Positions 46,128 to 56,124 of a stretch of 64,000 nt of DNA are shown in pieces (the stretch's first letter is position 1; each line of letters begins with the position of its first letter). The translations under genes were made by a program, and so were the position numbers. The stretch spans positions 62,001 through 126,000 of the forward strand of contig RFFC02000016.1 of assembly GCA_005518205.2 (NCBI GenBank). Reading direction: 5' to 3'. The stretch comes from Hormoscilla sp. GUM202. Its GTDB lineage: Bacteria; Cyanobacteriota; Cyanobacteriia; Cyanobacteriales; Desertifilaceae. The notes beneath the pieces are model-generated. The model was given only the letters and a program-made list of their open reading frames with translations, had not been told where the DNA came from and made no database searches.

Positions 46128-47303
46128 TTAAGCATCAACAGTACGACCTTTTTGGGGAAACATGCCAGCGGGGCGAACTTGCAGAAAAGCAATAATCAGG
46201 GCGAAGACCATCACCCTGGCCATACTGGTTGTAGCAAAGAAGGTAAAGAAATCAGTCAGAGGCTTAATCTCCGTTACCATTAAAGCAATTGTACCAGAAC
46301 CGATCAAGTAGCTAGTCGTCCCGATCGCGATCGCCGCCACAATGCTGCCCACCAGCTTTCCCACGCCTCCCACAACCACCACCATAAAAGCATCCACGAT
46401 ATAATTTTGTCCCGTATTCGGTCCTACAGAACCCAGCAAACTAATAGCGCAACCGGCCACCCCTGCCAACCCCGAACCCAAGGCAAAACTCAGGGCGTCA
46501 ACCTTATTAGTAGGGATGCCCAAACAGGCACTCATACTGCGGTTTTGGGTCACCGCCCGGATCCGCAAACCCCAGGGCGATCGCTGCAAGAACAGATAAA
46601 TGCCGACAATACAAAGGACCGTTAGCCCAATTATAAACAGTCTCACGTAAGACAGTTGAAAATTATTTCCGAGGGGCAATGCCAAGCCCCCCCGCAACCA
46701 TTCCGGGGCCGTCACGTCCACATTTTGGGCCCCAAACCAAGGTTGAGTTACTGCCAACTTAAAAACCTGCCCTAGCAAAGCCGCCGTCGCCCCAGCAATT
46801 CCCGCCGACAATGGTAACATTATCAGCAATACCCAATTGCGAATGCGAGCAAAATAAAAATCATCGCGCTGGCGATATATTATCCATAACCCGCCCCAAA
46901 ATAGCAAGCAAAACAGCAGAATGCCAATTACCATCTGCCAACTGACGCTGCGGACAAACTGCTGCAAAATCAGACTCACCCCCCAAGTTGCCAACAGGGT
47001 CTCCAAAGGGCGTCCGTAAAGATATTTTATCACCGATCTTTCTAACAGTAAACCTACCGCTGCTGCCACGATAAAAGCAGCGGGTAAAGCCACAAAAATG
47101 TAAATTTCAAACAGAGGACCGCCCAGCAACTTGAAGCCATTTTGCACGACAAAAGTTGTATAGGCCCCCAGCATCATCAACTCCCCGTGGGCTAAATTAA
47201 TCACCCCCATCAGCCCGAACGCGATCGCCAAACCCAGGGCCGCGATCAGCAAAACCGCCCCAATACTAATCCCATTAAATATTCCTTCTAACAGTAATTC
47301 CAC
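46128..47303 (-). CDS. urtB: Urea ABC transporter permease UrtB
   Basis: 391 residues, LivH-like, with the start LLEGIFNGISIGAVLLIAAL and GLMGVINLAHGELMMLGAYT, then LETLLATWGVSLILQQ and the coupling loop TQNRSMSACLGIPTNKVDAL. Membrane helices number about eight to ten. It pairs with UrtC to form the urea channel, fed by UrtA. The gap of 550 bases between urtA and urtB, filled with repeats, is larger than usual. Confidence 0.92.
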   Translation of the reverse strand: MELLLEGIFNGISIGAVLLIAALGLAIAFGLMGVINLAHGELMMLGAYTTFVVQNGFKLLGGPLFEIYIFVALPAAFIVAAAVGLLLERSVIKYLYGRPLETLLATWGVSLILQQFVRSVSWQMVIGILLFCLLFWGGLWIIYRQRDDFYFARIRNWVLLIMLPLSAGIAGATAALLGQVFKLAVTQPWFGAQNVDVTAPEWLRGGLALPLGNNFQLSYVRLFIIGLTVLCIVGIYLFLQRSPWGLRIRAVTQNRSMSACLGIPTNKVDALSFALGSGLAGVAGCAISLLGSVGPNTGQNYIVDAFMVVVVGGVGKLVGSIVAAIAIGTTSYLIGSGTIALMVTEIKPLTDFFTFFATTSMARVMVFALIIAFLQVRPAGMFPQKGRTVDA

Positions 47304-47853
47304 CTTCCTCCTCTCTGTTATTGCGATCTAGAAAAAACGGCTACCTTCTCGTTACCAGGTTCTACCTGGTAACGGTCTTCTAAGGCTCCTGCCTCCGAAA
47401 GAACCCGTGCCTATAACGTCGGTCAAGAAACCGGCTTTCTCTGATGAAAGCATTGATATCTCGTTGTCATCTTGACACCAACCCGGTTTCTAGCTTCTAC
47501 TCGATGCTCTAGTCAAGTCTATCATATATTTAAAATGCTATTAATTGTTAGCTGTTAATCTTTCATCCTTACCCCATCTCCATTCTCCATTCGGGCGTGG
47601 CCAGAACCAGTTGCCAAGATTCCGATCCCCCCCTGCCTCCCCTATAAAGGTTTCTCTGGTCACTTCCGGTTGAGGCTCAGCCTCAAGGTCTCAATAATTG
47701 ACAGGAGGCAGGGCCTCAGACTTGTCATTCCCAGGGAGACCCTGGAAATGAGGGTAATAAGGGTCCAGGGAGACCCTGGGAACCAGGGTAATAAGGGTTT
47801 GAGTAACTCTATCAATTCACAACATATAAGGTGGGCGGTGCCCACCCGCCAAT
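47304..47853. repeat. Repeat-filled gap between urtA and urtB
   Basis: Contains GTTACCAGGTTCTACCTGGTAAC (47354-47376), GAAACCGG repeats near 47430-47490, two CCAGGGAGACCCTGG palindromes near 47731 and 47766, and GGTGGGCGGTGCCCACC at about 47830. These could attenuate transcription from urtA into urtB. Confidence 0.75.
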
Positions 47854-49119
47854 TCAAACCTTATACTTGCCGCCCTTACTCGGGTCGGACCAGTCACAAG
47901 CAAAGCCCTTCGTTTCCGCTACAAATTGATTCCAGGGAATGGGATCGACAGCTGATTTAGTGGAATTAACAATCTCAAACATCCCATCATCACGGATCTT
48001 ACCAATTCGCACCCATTTAGCAAGGTGATGATTTTGTGTCATCGTCACCTTCCCTTCCGGCGCGTCAAAAGTCAGACCGTAAGCAGCTTTGCGGACCGCT
48101 TCTAGCTCCTCAGCAGTCCCCGCCTTTTCTACCGCCTGCTTCCACATATAAACCCCAATGTAAGCCGCTTCCATGGGGTCATTCGTCACCCGGTTTTGAC
48201 CGTACTTAGCCTTAAACGCCTGCACAAACTTCTGATTCGCAGGGGTATTCACAGTTTGGAAATAATTCCAGGCCGCGTAGTGACCTTTCAGGTAGGTAAC
48301 CCCGATCGCCTTTACTTCTTCTTCAGCAATACTCACGGACATCACCGGATACTTATCCGGTCCTAAACCCGCCCCTTCCATCTGCTTGAAGAATGCCACA
48401 TTGCTGTCACCATTGAGAGTATTGTAGATCGTACCGCCATTAGGAAGGGCCTGTCTAATTTTAGTAATGATCGCTGTAACTTCCGTGTTACCCAGGGGGA
48501 GGTAATCTTCCCCTACCGTTGTACCACCCTTTGCCTTCAACTGTGCCTTAATGATCGTATTAGCAGTGCGGGGGAAAACATAGTCCGACCCCACCAAAAA
48601 GAACTTTTTGCCCTTATTTGCCAACAACCAATCCACCGAAGGCTCAATTTGCTGATTTGGTGCTGCCCCCGTATAAAATACGTTATTGGAACATTCCTGC
48701 CCTTCGTACTGTACGGGATACCAGAGCATGTGTTTTTTCTCTTCAAACACCGGCAGCACCGCCTTGCGACTGGCCGATGTCCAGCAACCGAAAACCGCCA
48801 CCACCTTATCCCGATCGATCAGCTTTCTGGCCTTCTCCGCAAAGGTCGGCCAGTCAGAAGCACCATCTTCGACAATTGGCTGAATTTGCTTACCCAAGAC
48901 CCCACCAGCAGCGTTGATCTCCTCAATTGCTAACTGTTCGGCATCCACTACACTCTGTTCGCTAATGGCCATCGTGCCGCTGAGGGAGTGCAGAATTCCC
49001 ACCAAGATAGTATCTGAGTTGCTACTTGGATCGCCACCGCAAGCTTTCAGGAGAATGCTCGTTCCCAGGGCGGCAGAACTATATAAGATAAATTTACGCC
49101 GACCAACTCTACTTATCAT
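47854..49119 (-). CDS. urtA: Urea ABC transporter substrate-binding protein UrtA
   Basis: 421 residues. A lipoprotein signal with a twin-arginine-like SRVGRRKF start and lipobox SILLKAC is followed by a type I periplasmic-binding fold: [57 protein letters not shown] and [18 protein letters not shown]. This matches UrtA rather than the leucine-binding relatives. It binds urea in the periplasm. An NtcA-type site lies upstream, fitting nitrogen control of the operon. Confidence 0.95.
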   Translation of the reverse strand: MISRVGRRKFILYSSAALGTSILLKACGGDPSSNSDTILVGILHSLSGTMAISEQSVVDAEQLAIEEINAAGGVLGKQIQPIVEDGASDWPTFAEKARKLIDRDKVVAVFGCWTSASRKAVLPVFEEKKHMLWYPVQYEGQECSNNVFYTGAAPNQQIEPSVDWLLANKGKKFFLVGSDYVFPRTANTIIKAQLKAKGGTTVGEDYLPLGNTEVTAIITKIRQALPNGGTIYNTLNGDSNVAFFKQMEGAGLGPDKYPVMSVSIAEEEVKAIGVTYLKGHYAAWNYFQTVNTPANQKFVQAFKAKYGQNRVTNDPMEAAYIGVYMWKQAVEKAGTAEELEAVRKAAYGLTFDAPEGKVTMTQNHHLAKWVRIGKIRDDGMFEIVNSTKSAVDPIPWNQFVAETKGFACDWSDPSKGGKYKV

Positions 49120-49154
49120 CCCGCTACTCTACTCCTGTTCGAGACTAGAGGGCT

Positions 49155-49197
49155 ATCTTATGACGCTAAGCCAGGAAATAACTGTATTCTTTGTTAC
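49155..49197 (-). promoter_or_regulatory. NtcA-activated promoter of urtA
   Basis: On the minus strand, GTA-ACAAAGAA-TAC (49184-49197) matches the NtcA consensus GTA-N8-TAC exactly. A -10 box TAAGAT lies 23 bases downstream (49155-49160), the spacing typical of NtcA class II promoters, where the site replaces the -35 box. The start of urtA is about 35 bases beyond. Confidence 0.8.
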
Positions 49198-49481
49198 CGA
49201 ATTGGCGATTGACCAGCAATTTTAATAATGAATTAAGGTTTGAGTAGGAATCCCCAGTAGTAGCGCAGCGTGTCCTCGGGCCCGTTCGCTACGCGAAGCG
49301 TGTGCGCGCAGCGCAATCGCATGCAGCTTGGTTGACATGGGGCGATCGCGTTTGCTATAGTCTACTCACGACCAACTGAAAATTCTTGCATTGACAACTG
49401 ACCACTGACTGGCAGGCGATCCGCCCGCCCTACGGAACTGACCACTGACTGGCAGCCGATCCGCCCTACGGAACTGACACA

Positions 49482-49916
49482 ATGGCTGATTTTATTTTAA
49501 CCACGGGCGACCAAGCCCCATTCACCCCCACCTTTGGAGCAGCAACGGTAGTACCAGTGCTCGGTATTCTTGCTGGCACTGGCAAAGGTACAATTAACAA
49601 GAAACAGATTTGTGTGGATGGGGATGAGAAAAAAGTCATCGTCTCCGGCTGCGCCTACATGACACCAGTGTATAGCATTCCCGGTGTAGGCACCCTGACG
49701 ATCGACTCTCTGGGCGGGAATCAAAAAGCCAAGAAAACCAAATCCGGCGGCAAGCCAGTTTTGCTCAAGGGTAGTACCTTCAAGGCCAAGTTTCAAGTCA
49801 TGGTGCCAGCAATGCAACCGCCGAAGGGACCGACTCCACCCATTCCCGACTCTACTCCCCAATATTCGGGCAATGGAACGTTTATGACCACCAATATGAG
49901 GGTAAAAGCAACGTAA
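49482..49916 (+). CDS. PAAR-like spike-tip protein (probable)
   Basis: 144 residues, glycine- and proline-rich, beta-structured: ADFILTTGDQAPFTPTFGAA, KGTINKKQICVDGDEKKVIV, IPGVGTLTIDSLGGNQKAKK and GKPVLLKGSTFKAKFQVMVP. Layout and pattern recall the PAAR-like proteins that tip contractile injection systems in cyanobacteria. It lies alone, without tube, sheath or baseplate genes, so it would work with a system elsewhere. The family call is from memory of the pattern and is only moderately sure. Confidence 0.5.
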   Translation: MADFILTTGDQAPFTPTFGAATVVPVLGILAGTGKGTINKKQICVDGDEKKVIVSGCAYMTPVYSIPGVGTLTIDSLGGNQKAKKTKSGGKPVLLKGSTFKAKFQVMVPAMQPPKGPTPPIPDSTPQYSGNGTFMTTNMRVKAT

Positions 49917-50563
49917 TGGCCCCGAAGCGAATTAAAAATTTTGCACATTTTTACCGATGATAGCAATCAATGGTTGCCAATTGTTTCATTTAACATTGAA
50001 AAGCGTTCAGACATCGATCTATGGCTATTTATGACTATTTAAATTGACCATTGACAATTAACAACCCTTATCATCCCGTCGTTGTGCAACAAAATAGCTT
50101 CTTGGGAATGGATATGAATAAAGTCATCTACCTTTGACAATTTCCAACAATTGCGGCTCTCAGCGAAAGAATTTATTTATCATCGATTATTTAGCTCGAT
50201 TTTTGAATTGTCAGCACTTCTTCATAAATTATTAAATGGAGGTGAATTGATTATTAATTGGGGGCGGGGTCTGAAAAACAAAGGCAATGCCGTTAATGCG
50301 GTTTGGATGCGCGGCGGCTTATTTCTAATATGGGTGAAAATTAGACCATTGTGGTGATGGCTTTCATAATCTATTTGTGATAACCGCTGACTGCTTCAGG
50401 TGGTGGGGGAAACCCCTTAGATGTGACTGGAAATAGTGATCGAAATCGCAGTAATGAGTGATAATAGAGTATAGTGAAAGATGGCATTTTCAGCTCCTAG
50501 GCAACCCGTCCAGCATCGGCGGAAGGTGCAGTAAGCTGTAATCCGTAAGAAAAATTGCGGCCT
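49917..50563. other. Spacer, no gene recognised
   Basis: About 650 AT-rich bases. A short frame at 50151-50357 has no family resemblance and I do not accept it. No tRNA or clear terminator is seen. Confidence 0.4.
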
Positions 50564-50794
50564 ATGTACCGATCTACCGACTTGCTGATGCATTTTGTGG
50601 TTGGCCTAGCTGTGGCTGTGGAGTTTTGGCAGTTGAGCGAACGCTACGCCCCAAATGGGGTGCGCCGAGTTAATCCCATCTGGTTCTTCGTTATGTTAAT
50701 TTGGGGGGCAAGTGGCTTGTTCATTTTCCGCAAGCTGCGCCATGTCTGGCGTTCCCGACTTTTGGACCGCTTCCTAGGCATTGACTTGAGCTAA
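50564..50794 (+). CDS. Small membrane protein, unknown
   Basis: 76 residues from the ATG at 50564 (a TTG at 50555 precedes it). It has two hydrophobic helices (about residues 8-22 and 36-56) with an RKLRHVWRSR basic tail. Such proteins are common in cyanobacteria without assigned role. It lies 95 bases before a toxin gene. Confidence 0.5.
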   Translation: MYRSTDLLMHFVVGLAVAVEFWQLSERYAPNGVRRVNPIWFFVMLIWGASGLFIFRKLRHVWRSRLLDRFLGIDLS

Positions 50795-50888
50795 ATTAAA
50801 ACAAAGGGAGCGAGCGCCTGTAGATGGCGATCTAATAAAAAAATGCGATCGCTTATCCTTGGTGCGGATAATCAGCTATAATCAAATC

Positions 50889-51215
50889 ATGTCAGCACAA
50901 CCACGGGAAATCGAAAACTACCGGACCCTCGATGAAAGAAGTCCTTTTGAAGAGTGGCTTAATGCCCTCCGAGACTCCAAAGCTAAAAATATAATAAAGG
51001 CAAGGCTGAGGCGAATTGCTCTTGGTAATCTAGGGGACTATCGTTCCGTTGGATCGGGAGTTTGCGAATTCAGAATTGACTATGGTCCTGGCTACCGAAT
51101 ATATTTTGGACAAATTGGAACCAGAATTGTAATTCTTCTTTGTGGCGGAGACAAAAGCACTCAACAGCAAGACATTCGCAAAGCGATCGAATACTGGGAA
51201 GACTACAGGAGATAG
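50889..51215 (+). CDS. RelE/HigB-like toxin
   Basis: 108 residues from the ATG at 50889. The pattern of addiction-module killer proteins is visible: RSPFEEWLNALRDSKAKNII, ARLRRIALGNLGDYRSVGSG, VCEFRIDYGPGYRIYFGQIG and LLCGGDKSTQQQDIRKAIEY. Toxins of this family cleave mRNA at the ribosome. The antitoxin gene starts 3 bases after the stop. The toxin-first order is typical of HigBA-type modules. Confidence 0.88.
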   Translation: MSAQPREIENYRTLDERSPFEEWLNALRDSKAKNIIKARLRRIALGNLGDYRSVGSGVCEFRIDYGPGYRIYFGQIGTRIVILLCGGDKSTQQQDIRKAIEYWEDYRR

Positions 51216-51218
51216 AAA

Positions 51219-51578
51219 ATGCCAAAAAGTAGAAGTTACCAAGAATATCTGATTGAATCACTCAAAGAACCTGTAGAAGCAGCGGGTTATCTATGGGCAA
51301 TCTTACAAGAAGAAGACCCGGAACCGGAACTGCTGCTGCTAGCACTTAAAGATGTAACTTTAGCTTTGGGTGAATTGCATATGTCCCCAGAACAAGCTAA
51401 ACTGCATGAAGAGAAACTAGATGAATTGTTAGAAAAGCGCGGCAGTGATGCTATTTATAGTTTAGCAGATTGGCTCAAACCTCTAGGATTAGAATTAACT
51501 GTTACTGTGCGGGAAAAGGCGGACAATAATGATGCAATTTATTCTCATTCAGAATTAGAGCTGTTGCCAACTAGATGA
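51219..51578 (+). CDS. Antitoxin partner of the RelE/HigB toxin
   Basis: 119 residues. The N-terminal KSRSYQEYLIESLKEPVEAA and GYLWAILQEED pattern is shared by antitoxins of this module, followed by PELLLLALKDVTLALGE, a DNA-binding-type helix pair, and a C-terminal extension (LGLELTVTVREKA) that may cover the toxin. The pair is adjacent, in one transcript and intact. Confidence 0.8.
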   Translation: MPKSRSYQEYLIESLKEPVEAAGYLWAILQEEDPEPELLLLALKDVTLALGELHMSPEQAKLHEEKLDELLEKRGSDAIYSLADWLKPLGLELTVTVREKADNNDAIYSHSELELLPTR

Positions 51579-51644
51579 TGCGTCGGGGGGCGAAGGAAGA
51601 TCGCCTATAGAACTATTAAGCAGTAAAGTAGGAGGATGAAAAAC

Positions 51645-52190
51645 ATGCAGATAGAAGATTATTTTGATTTTCATAATCCTGAAGATATTCGGGTAAAAGG
51701 CACTCGGGTTGGCATCTAGCATATCCTCTACGAATACATCTATTGTAATCGGACAGCAGAGGCGCTCGCCCAGCAGTTTTATACAGTCACTCTAGCGCAA
51801 GTGTATGCCACCATCCTGTACTATCTGGAAAATCCTGACACTGTAGGCAAGTATGTAGGAGACTGGTTAGAATATTGCCTGAAAGCTGAAGCAGAGTACG
51901 ATCGCCATCCCTCGCCTTTCGTGTTAAAATTCCGTGAAATTAAGAAGCAAAAAGCTTCCCAAGTTGATCGAGGGAGCATTTCAATGAATGCTCTTCATAG
52001 GTTGGGTTTCCTAACGTCAACCCAACCCGATCGACGCGAACAACATCTGGACCGTTGGGTAAGGGACCTCAACCCAACCTACAACTGCTATTCATATTAT
52101 TATCGGGTGCGATCGGGGAGCGACGCCAAAGTGCGATCGCCTCCCGAACATGTTTTTTCAAACTCCCAGTCTTCACATCCTGGCAACTGA
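51645..52190 (+). pseudogene. DUF433 antitoxin with internal stop
   Basis: The frame from ATG 51645 reads MQIEDYFDFHNPEDIRVKGT, RVGI, then TAG at 51717-51719, then HILYEYIYCNRTAEALAQQF, VTLAQVYATILYYLENPDTV. This is a DUF433 protein, usually the antitoxin beside a PIN-like toxin. After KKQKAS (about 51960) the frame runs into a GGTTGGGTTTCC repeat and HIP1-rich sequence until 52190. The nonsense codon makes it a pseudogene unless it is read through. No partner toxin follows. Confidence 0.78.
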
Positions 52191-52666
52191 ATTAACTGCT
52201 CGTCAATGATATATGGTAACTCCTTAACTGAATGATTGTAAGTCAGAGCAAGTAATTGATTCGCCACTGAGATCAACTGCTCTATATCTATCCTCTCTAA
52301 GATTTGAGAGCGAGTTAATTTTCCATTCATCACCTCCATACTTGCTGGACGAATTGCTGCCTCAATTTCTTCTGACAGCATTTGCTCCCATTCATCGGGT
52401 TTGATGTAATGAGATTTTTTATTATCTTTGAGATTCAGCTTTTTAATTTCTAGGAGCGAACCTTCGATTGACGCAGCCCAAGAATTAGTTAAGCGCTGCT
52501 CAACTTGGTTTTTGATTAAGTGAATCATCATCCGGCGTAAAAAAGATTCGATGTTACGCAGAATTGCTTGTTTACTCATTCCTTCAAGTTCATCGACAAT
52601 TAGTAAAGCATCGGCATATCGTTCTTCTAAGATGCTAGTTCTCAGGTCGATTAGTTCCTGTGTCAT
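52100..52666 (-). CDS. DUF29 family protein
   Basis: 188 residues. DUF29 features: NIESFLRRMMIHLIKNQVEQ, LTNSWAASIEGSLLEIKKLN and the PASMEVMNG region. The last 25 residues (CSGGDRTLASLPDRTR and before) derive from a GATCGGGGAGCG-type repeat. It overlaps the tail of the DUF433 frame on the other strand. DUF29 proteins are multiplied in cyanobacteria and often sit near mobile DNA; function unknown. The start is the ATG at 52664-52666. Confidence 0.78.
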   Translation of the reverse strand: MTQELIDLRTSILEERYADALLIVDELEGMSKQAILRNIESFLRRMMIHLIKNQVEQRLTNSWAASIEGSLLEIKKLNLKDNKKSHYIKPDEWEQMLSEEIEAAIRPASMEVMNGKLTRSQILERIDIEQLISVANQLLALTYNHSVKELPYIIDEQLIQLPGCEDWEFEKTCSGGDRTLASLPDRTR

Positions 52667-52699
52667 GGGTTTTCCCTCTCGCTGTATCGGATATTTATA

Positions 52700-53117
52700 T
52701 TATAGGATATTTCGGGGTGCGATCGCCCAAATCATCCTCAATGTTAAAACTCCCAGACCGGATGGCAAATTAGTTAACTGCGCATCCATCATCTCCTCTA
52801 ACTCTCTTGCTGAAGAAGTATATGTCAGAGATAGTAGCTTAGTCGCAGTCAATATTAGCTGCGATCTATCCACCATTTCTGAGAGTTGAGAACGACTAAT
52901 CCTGAAATTCATCACTTCCAGACTGGCATCCCTAATTGCTGCTTCCAGTTCCTCTAACAGCATGGGTTCCTATTCATCTGGTTTAATGTAATAGGAGGTT
53001 TTATTGTCTTTGAGATTCAGCTTTTTGATCGATCGGATCGAACCAGTAATTGAAGCCACCCAAGAATTGGTTAAGCGCTGTTCGACTTGGTTTTTAATCA
53101 AATGAAATAGCAATTCG
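52700..53117 (-). pseudogene. Second DUF29 gene, nonsense-mutated
   Basis: Reads FHLIKNQVEQRLTNSW, then SIKKLNLKDNKTSYYIKPDE, then a TAG where the intact neighbour has tryptophan (DEWE), then LLEELEAAIRDASLEVMNF and the rest. It is a paralogue of 52100-52666, arranged in tandem, without an N-terminal start. Codon TGG to TAG is a single change. Confidence 0.8.
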
Positions 53118-53370
53118 CCTTTCTGCTGGCACTCGCATGAGGATGTTGATATTGACTTTCTGAGGGAGAATGCCCCGACATTGCTGAAAATTTATGACCC
53201 TGTGTCCCCCGGGTGGACACAGCCCGGCGGCTCAAAAAGCTAAGTATAGAGGCGAATTTTTTCCATCAGATCAGCCAGGGGATGATGGTATAGTCAATAG
53301 ACTTCTTTCAGCAGGACAGAAAACAAAACTTAAAAGGCATCATTGCCATAGATTTATCGAGGTGGGAACC

Positions 53371-53470
53371 ATGATTAAAAACGAACATGAGTATGGTGTA
53401 ACCAAATATTGGGCGGAAAGGTTTTCCAAAGCGATCGCCTCACTGCGTAAAAATGAAAAAAAGAAAACCA
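53371..53470 (+). pseudogene. HigA-type antitoxin remnant
   Basis: An ATG at 53371 begins IKNEHEYGVTKYWAERFSKA and IASLRKNE, the usual N-terminus of XRE-type HigA antitoxins. After about 30 residues the sequence becomes unrelated and the helix-turn-helix is absent. Confidence 0.6.
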
Positions 53471-53768
53471 ACTGGATACAGTTGATGCCAGGACTATTTC
53501 GTTGCACGATGAGCGAGGCAGTACCTCCGGGCGTGACTACGTGCTCTCAAACTGCATCAGGGTCCGATGATGGCAATAGGTTCTTTTGAAGAGTTATTTT
53601 TGCTGTCTGCCTGATTTTGATTATTGAACTGGGAATATGAGGGAAATGAATCTTTCTTTTTCCCCGATCGCATTTCTGTGAGCTGTCCCGAGCGAGTGCG
53701 GGTTGGTACTGACTTTACCGTAGTAGCATCTTGGTTAGTGACAGACTCACAGATGCAACAGTTGAGCG

Positions 53769-54942
53769 TCAAGTATGACGAGAAAGGAGCTTTTCAGAGC
53801 GTGACGCTGTCTCGATTGTATTAACTCGGGTGAGAACTCCCGCCATCAGGGGACCCAAAATCTGGCTCAGGCTGGTAAGCGACTGGGCTTCGCCACTAAC
53901 TTTGCCTTGTTCATTGTCTGCCACACCATTGGAAATGAGCCCCCGTAGGGATGGCGATGCTATGCTAAAGCCAAAGGCAAACAAACTATGGGTGCCGTAG
54001 AGATAGTAACCCCTCGGACTTAAGGCGACTAAGATAATTGCGACGCTCATAGCTGAAATTCCTGCTATTGTCGTATTTCACCGAAGCGAGGTAGCAACTT
54101 TCTAATCAAGCCACCTTGCACGATAATAACGACTACGCCGACCCAACATATCAACCCTGCTGATGCTGTTGGTCCCCATCCAAAGCGATCGCGAGCGAAC
54201 ACAATAAAAATGCTGGTAAAGCCGATCAAACCTAAGTAGAAAGCGAAGTATCCCGTTAATAGGTTGCGCAGCTTGGGCTCTGCGAAGAGGCGATGGATTT
54301 GTAGAAAGGGGTTGAGTTCTTTGGGTTTGAGCGGAGTGCGTTGAAGATCGTGAAGAGATTCGGGCAAAACGAAATATCCGATGGTCGTATTGAGCAGTGC
54401 CACTAATCCAGCGATCAAGGCTGGCAGTTTAAGATCGATGCTAGCCGAACCCCCCCCAACAACGGACCCATAATAAACCCAATTCCCACCGCTACCCCTA
54501 TCAGACCAAAGTTTTTAGTCCGTTCTTGAGGTGATGTAGATACATCGGCAATGTACGCTTGTGCTGTGCTGATTACCCCTCCAGCCACGCCCTTGACAAT
54601 CTTAGCCACGCCATTGACAATCTTAGCCACAAACATGAGCCAGAGGGTATTTGCCAAACCAAGGGTGAAAAACCCTATCGATGCACTAGCAGCACAGGTC
54701 AGTATAATAGGACGCCGTCCGTATCGATCGGACATAATTCCTAATAAAGGGGCTGCTAAGAACTGAGCTATAGCAAAACTAGATGCCAGCAGACCGATGG
54801 TGAAGGCATCGGAGCGAAATTGCTGCACCAAAAACGGTAGCACGGGGATCAGTAGCCCCGATCCTGTAGCCTCGATCGCAACGGTTAAGATAACCATTGC
54901 TAGTGGCGAGACTGGCAGACGCTGTGTAGATTTAATGCTCAT
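53769..54942 (-). pseudogene. MFS (TetA-like) transporter broken by two frameshifts
   Basis: Three frames in order make a 12-helix efflux protein. 54942-54415 carries LPVSPLAMVILTVAIEATGS, the motif A loop GIMSDRYGRRPI and AYIADVSTSPQERTKNFGLI. 54418-54065 carries helices 6-9. 54050-53769 carries PSLRGLISNGVADNEQGKVS. The first break is at a run of eight G near 54455; the second near 54060. The C-terminus is cut after RVNTIETAS. A 24-base tandem repeat near 54590-54625 adds eight residues (VAKIVNGVAKIVKG). Substrates of such pumps are drugs or unknown. Confidence 0.85.
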
Positions 54943-55004
54943 TTACTAACGATCGTATGACGATTGTTCAATGTTTTTACTATTAACGACAGGTGCCGAT
55001 CGCG

Positions 55005-55030
55005 TAGCGTGCGCGCAGCGCAATCGCATC
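55005..55030. repeat. GCGTGCGCGCAGCGCAATCG repeat
   Basis: Matches 49296-49320 almost exactly. It lies between coaX and the MFS remnant. Confidence 0.6.
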
Positions 55031-55046
55031 TGAATCGTAACCATAT

Positions 55047-55850
55047 TTAACCATTAACAATAGAGCGCATGCCCCAGAAGATTAAATGGGGATCGGGAAT
55101 TATTGCTGCTGCTACTGCCGGTGCATGAGCTTGGAGATAGGAGAGCAAAATGGCGCGATCGCCCCCAGTCAGAGCGATCGCGGTCTCGGGAAACTGCTGG
55201 CACCAATCAGCGATAAAATCTTGAATACCAGCCAAGAGGGTGTAGACAATGCCACTAGAAATAGCATCTACTGTAGTATTAGCCCACCGTGCCGGTAGAG
55301 AGGGCCTGGTCTGGACAACCGGTAATGCCGCAGTATTAGCAGCCAGAGACTGTAATTGTAATCCCAATCCGGGCAGGATGGCTCCTCCCACTAACTGGCG
55401 ATTAGCATCAGCACCTGTTAAAGTAAGAGCAGTACCAGCATCAATCACCAGCACGGGCCACCCCATCTCGGTTCCCGCACCCAAGACAGCTAAGGCTCGA
55501 TCGATACCTAGGGTCTGATAGAGTCCTAGCAAGGGCAATTGTTCTAGAGCGATCGCCCGACTGTAGGGATAAGCTTCAATGAGTCTGGTTCGATCTGGAA
55601 CAACGGAAGCCAGATAAAGGGGTATTGGGCCTTTGTGGGAAGCAGAACTTACCCAGGAAGGAACCAAGCTGGGAGGAAAAATCGCCTCCGGCCATTCACC
55701 AGCAGCCCATTGCTGAATCATCTCCGCCCCCCTATCAACCGGCAGATGATCGATCTCCCAGGTTGACAAGAGGGTTGCACCGACAAATATTGCCCAGTGC
55801 AGCCGCGAATTCCCGATCGCTAGAGCTAGCCACAGCTGGTCAGCGGACAT
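55047..55850 (-). CDS. coaX: Type III pantothenate kinase
   Basis: 267 residues. ASKHA-fold motifs: LALAIGNSRLHWAIF as phosphate 1 (with N-S in place of the more common N-T), VIDAGTALTLTGAD as phosphate 2 and GGAILPGLGLQLQSLAANTA, then ALTGGDRAILL for adenosine binding. The enzyme phosphorylates pantothenate, the first step of CoA synthesis, in the cytoplasm. Cyanobacteria use this type. Overall sequence is diverged, as usual for CoaX. Not in an operon. Confidence 0.9.
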   Translation of the reverse strand: MSADQLWLALAIGNSRLHWAIFVGATLLSTWEIDHLPVDRGAEMIQQWAAGEWPEAIFPPSLVPSWVSSASHKGPIPLYLASVVPDRTRLIEAYPYSRAIALEQLPLLGLYQTLGIDRALAVLGAGTEMGWPVLVIDAGTALTLTGADANRQLVGGAILPGLGLQLQSLAANTAALPVVQTRPSLPARWANTTVDAISSGIVYTLLAGIQDFIADWCQQFPETAIALTGGDRAILLSYLQAHAPAVAAAIIPDPHLIFWGMRSIVNG

Positions 55851-55870
55851 CTATCACATCATCTGTGTAA

Positions 55871-56124
55871 ATTGTTAAAATCATTATAGCTGTAGTACCA
55901 ATCTGGTGGCGTTACAACAACAGCTACTGGGAGCATGTCCAGAACAGTCGTTTTCGGATTGGAGCCATCAACCATAATTATCTACCTCCGGGCTCACTCA
56001 CAACGGACAACGGACAACGGACAGACCAGACAAGTGCTGCACCACTGACCCCTGACTACCTACCTCTAATACAACCTACCTCTAATACAACTGACCCCTG
56101 ACCACTGACCACTAAGTTAAGTAA
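55871..56124. other. Spacer
   Basis: Contains CAACGGACAACGGACA and ACCACTGACCCCTGAC simple repeats before the VOC gene; no gene. Confidence 0.4.

Noticed and set aside
50151..50357. 68-residue frame on the plus strand
   Set aside because: No family resemblance, unusual composition, no ribosome-binding site.
53600..53824. 66-residue frame (DRISVSCPERVRVGTDFTVV)
   Set aside because: It looks a little like a beta-sandwich fragment, but it overlaps the MFS remnant on the other strand and lacks a start; too weak to call.
54551..54766. Plus-strand frame with repeated LTILATPLTILAT
   Set aside because: It is the complement of the 24-base tandem repeat in the MFS transporter remnant.
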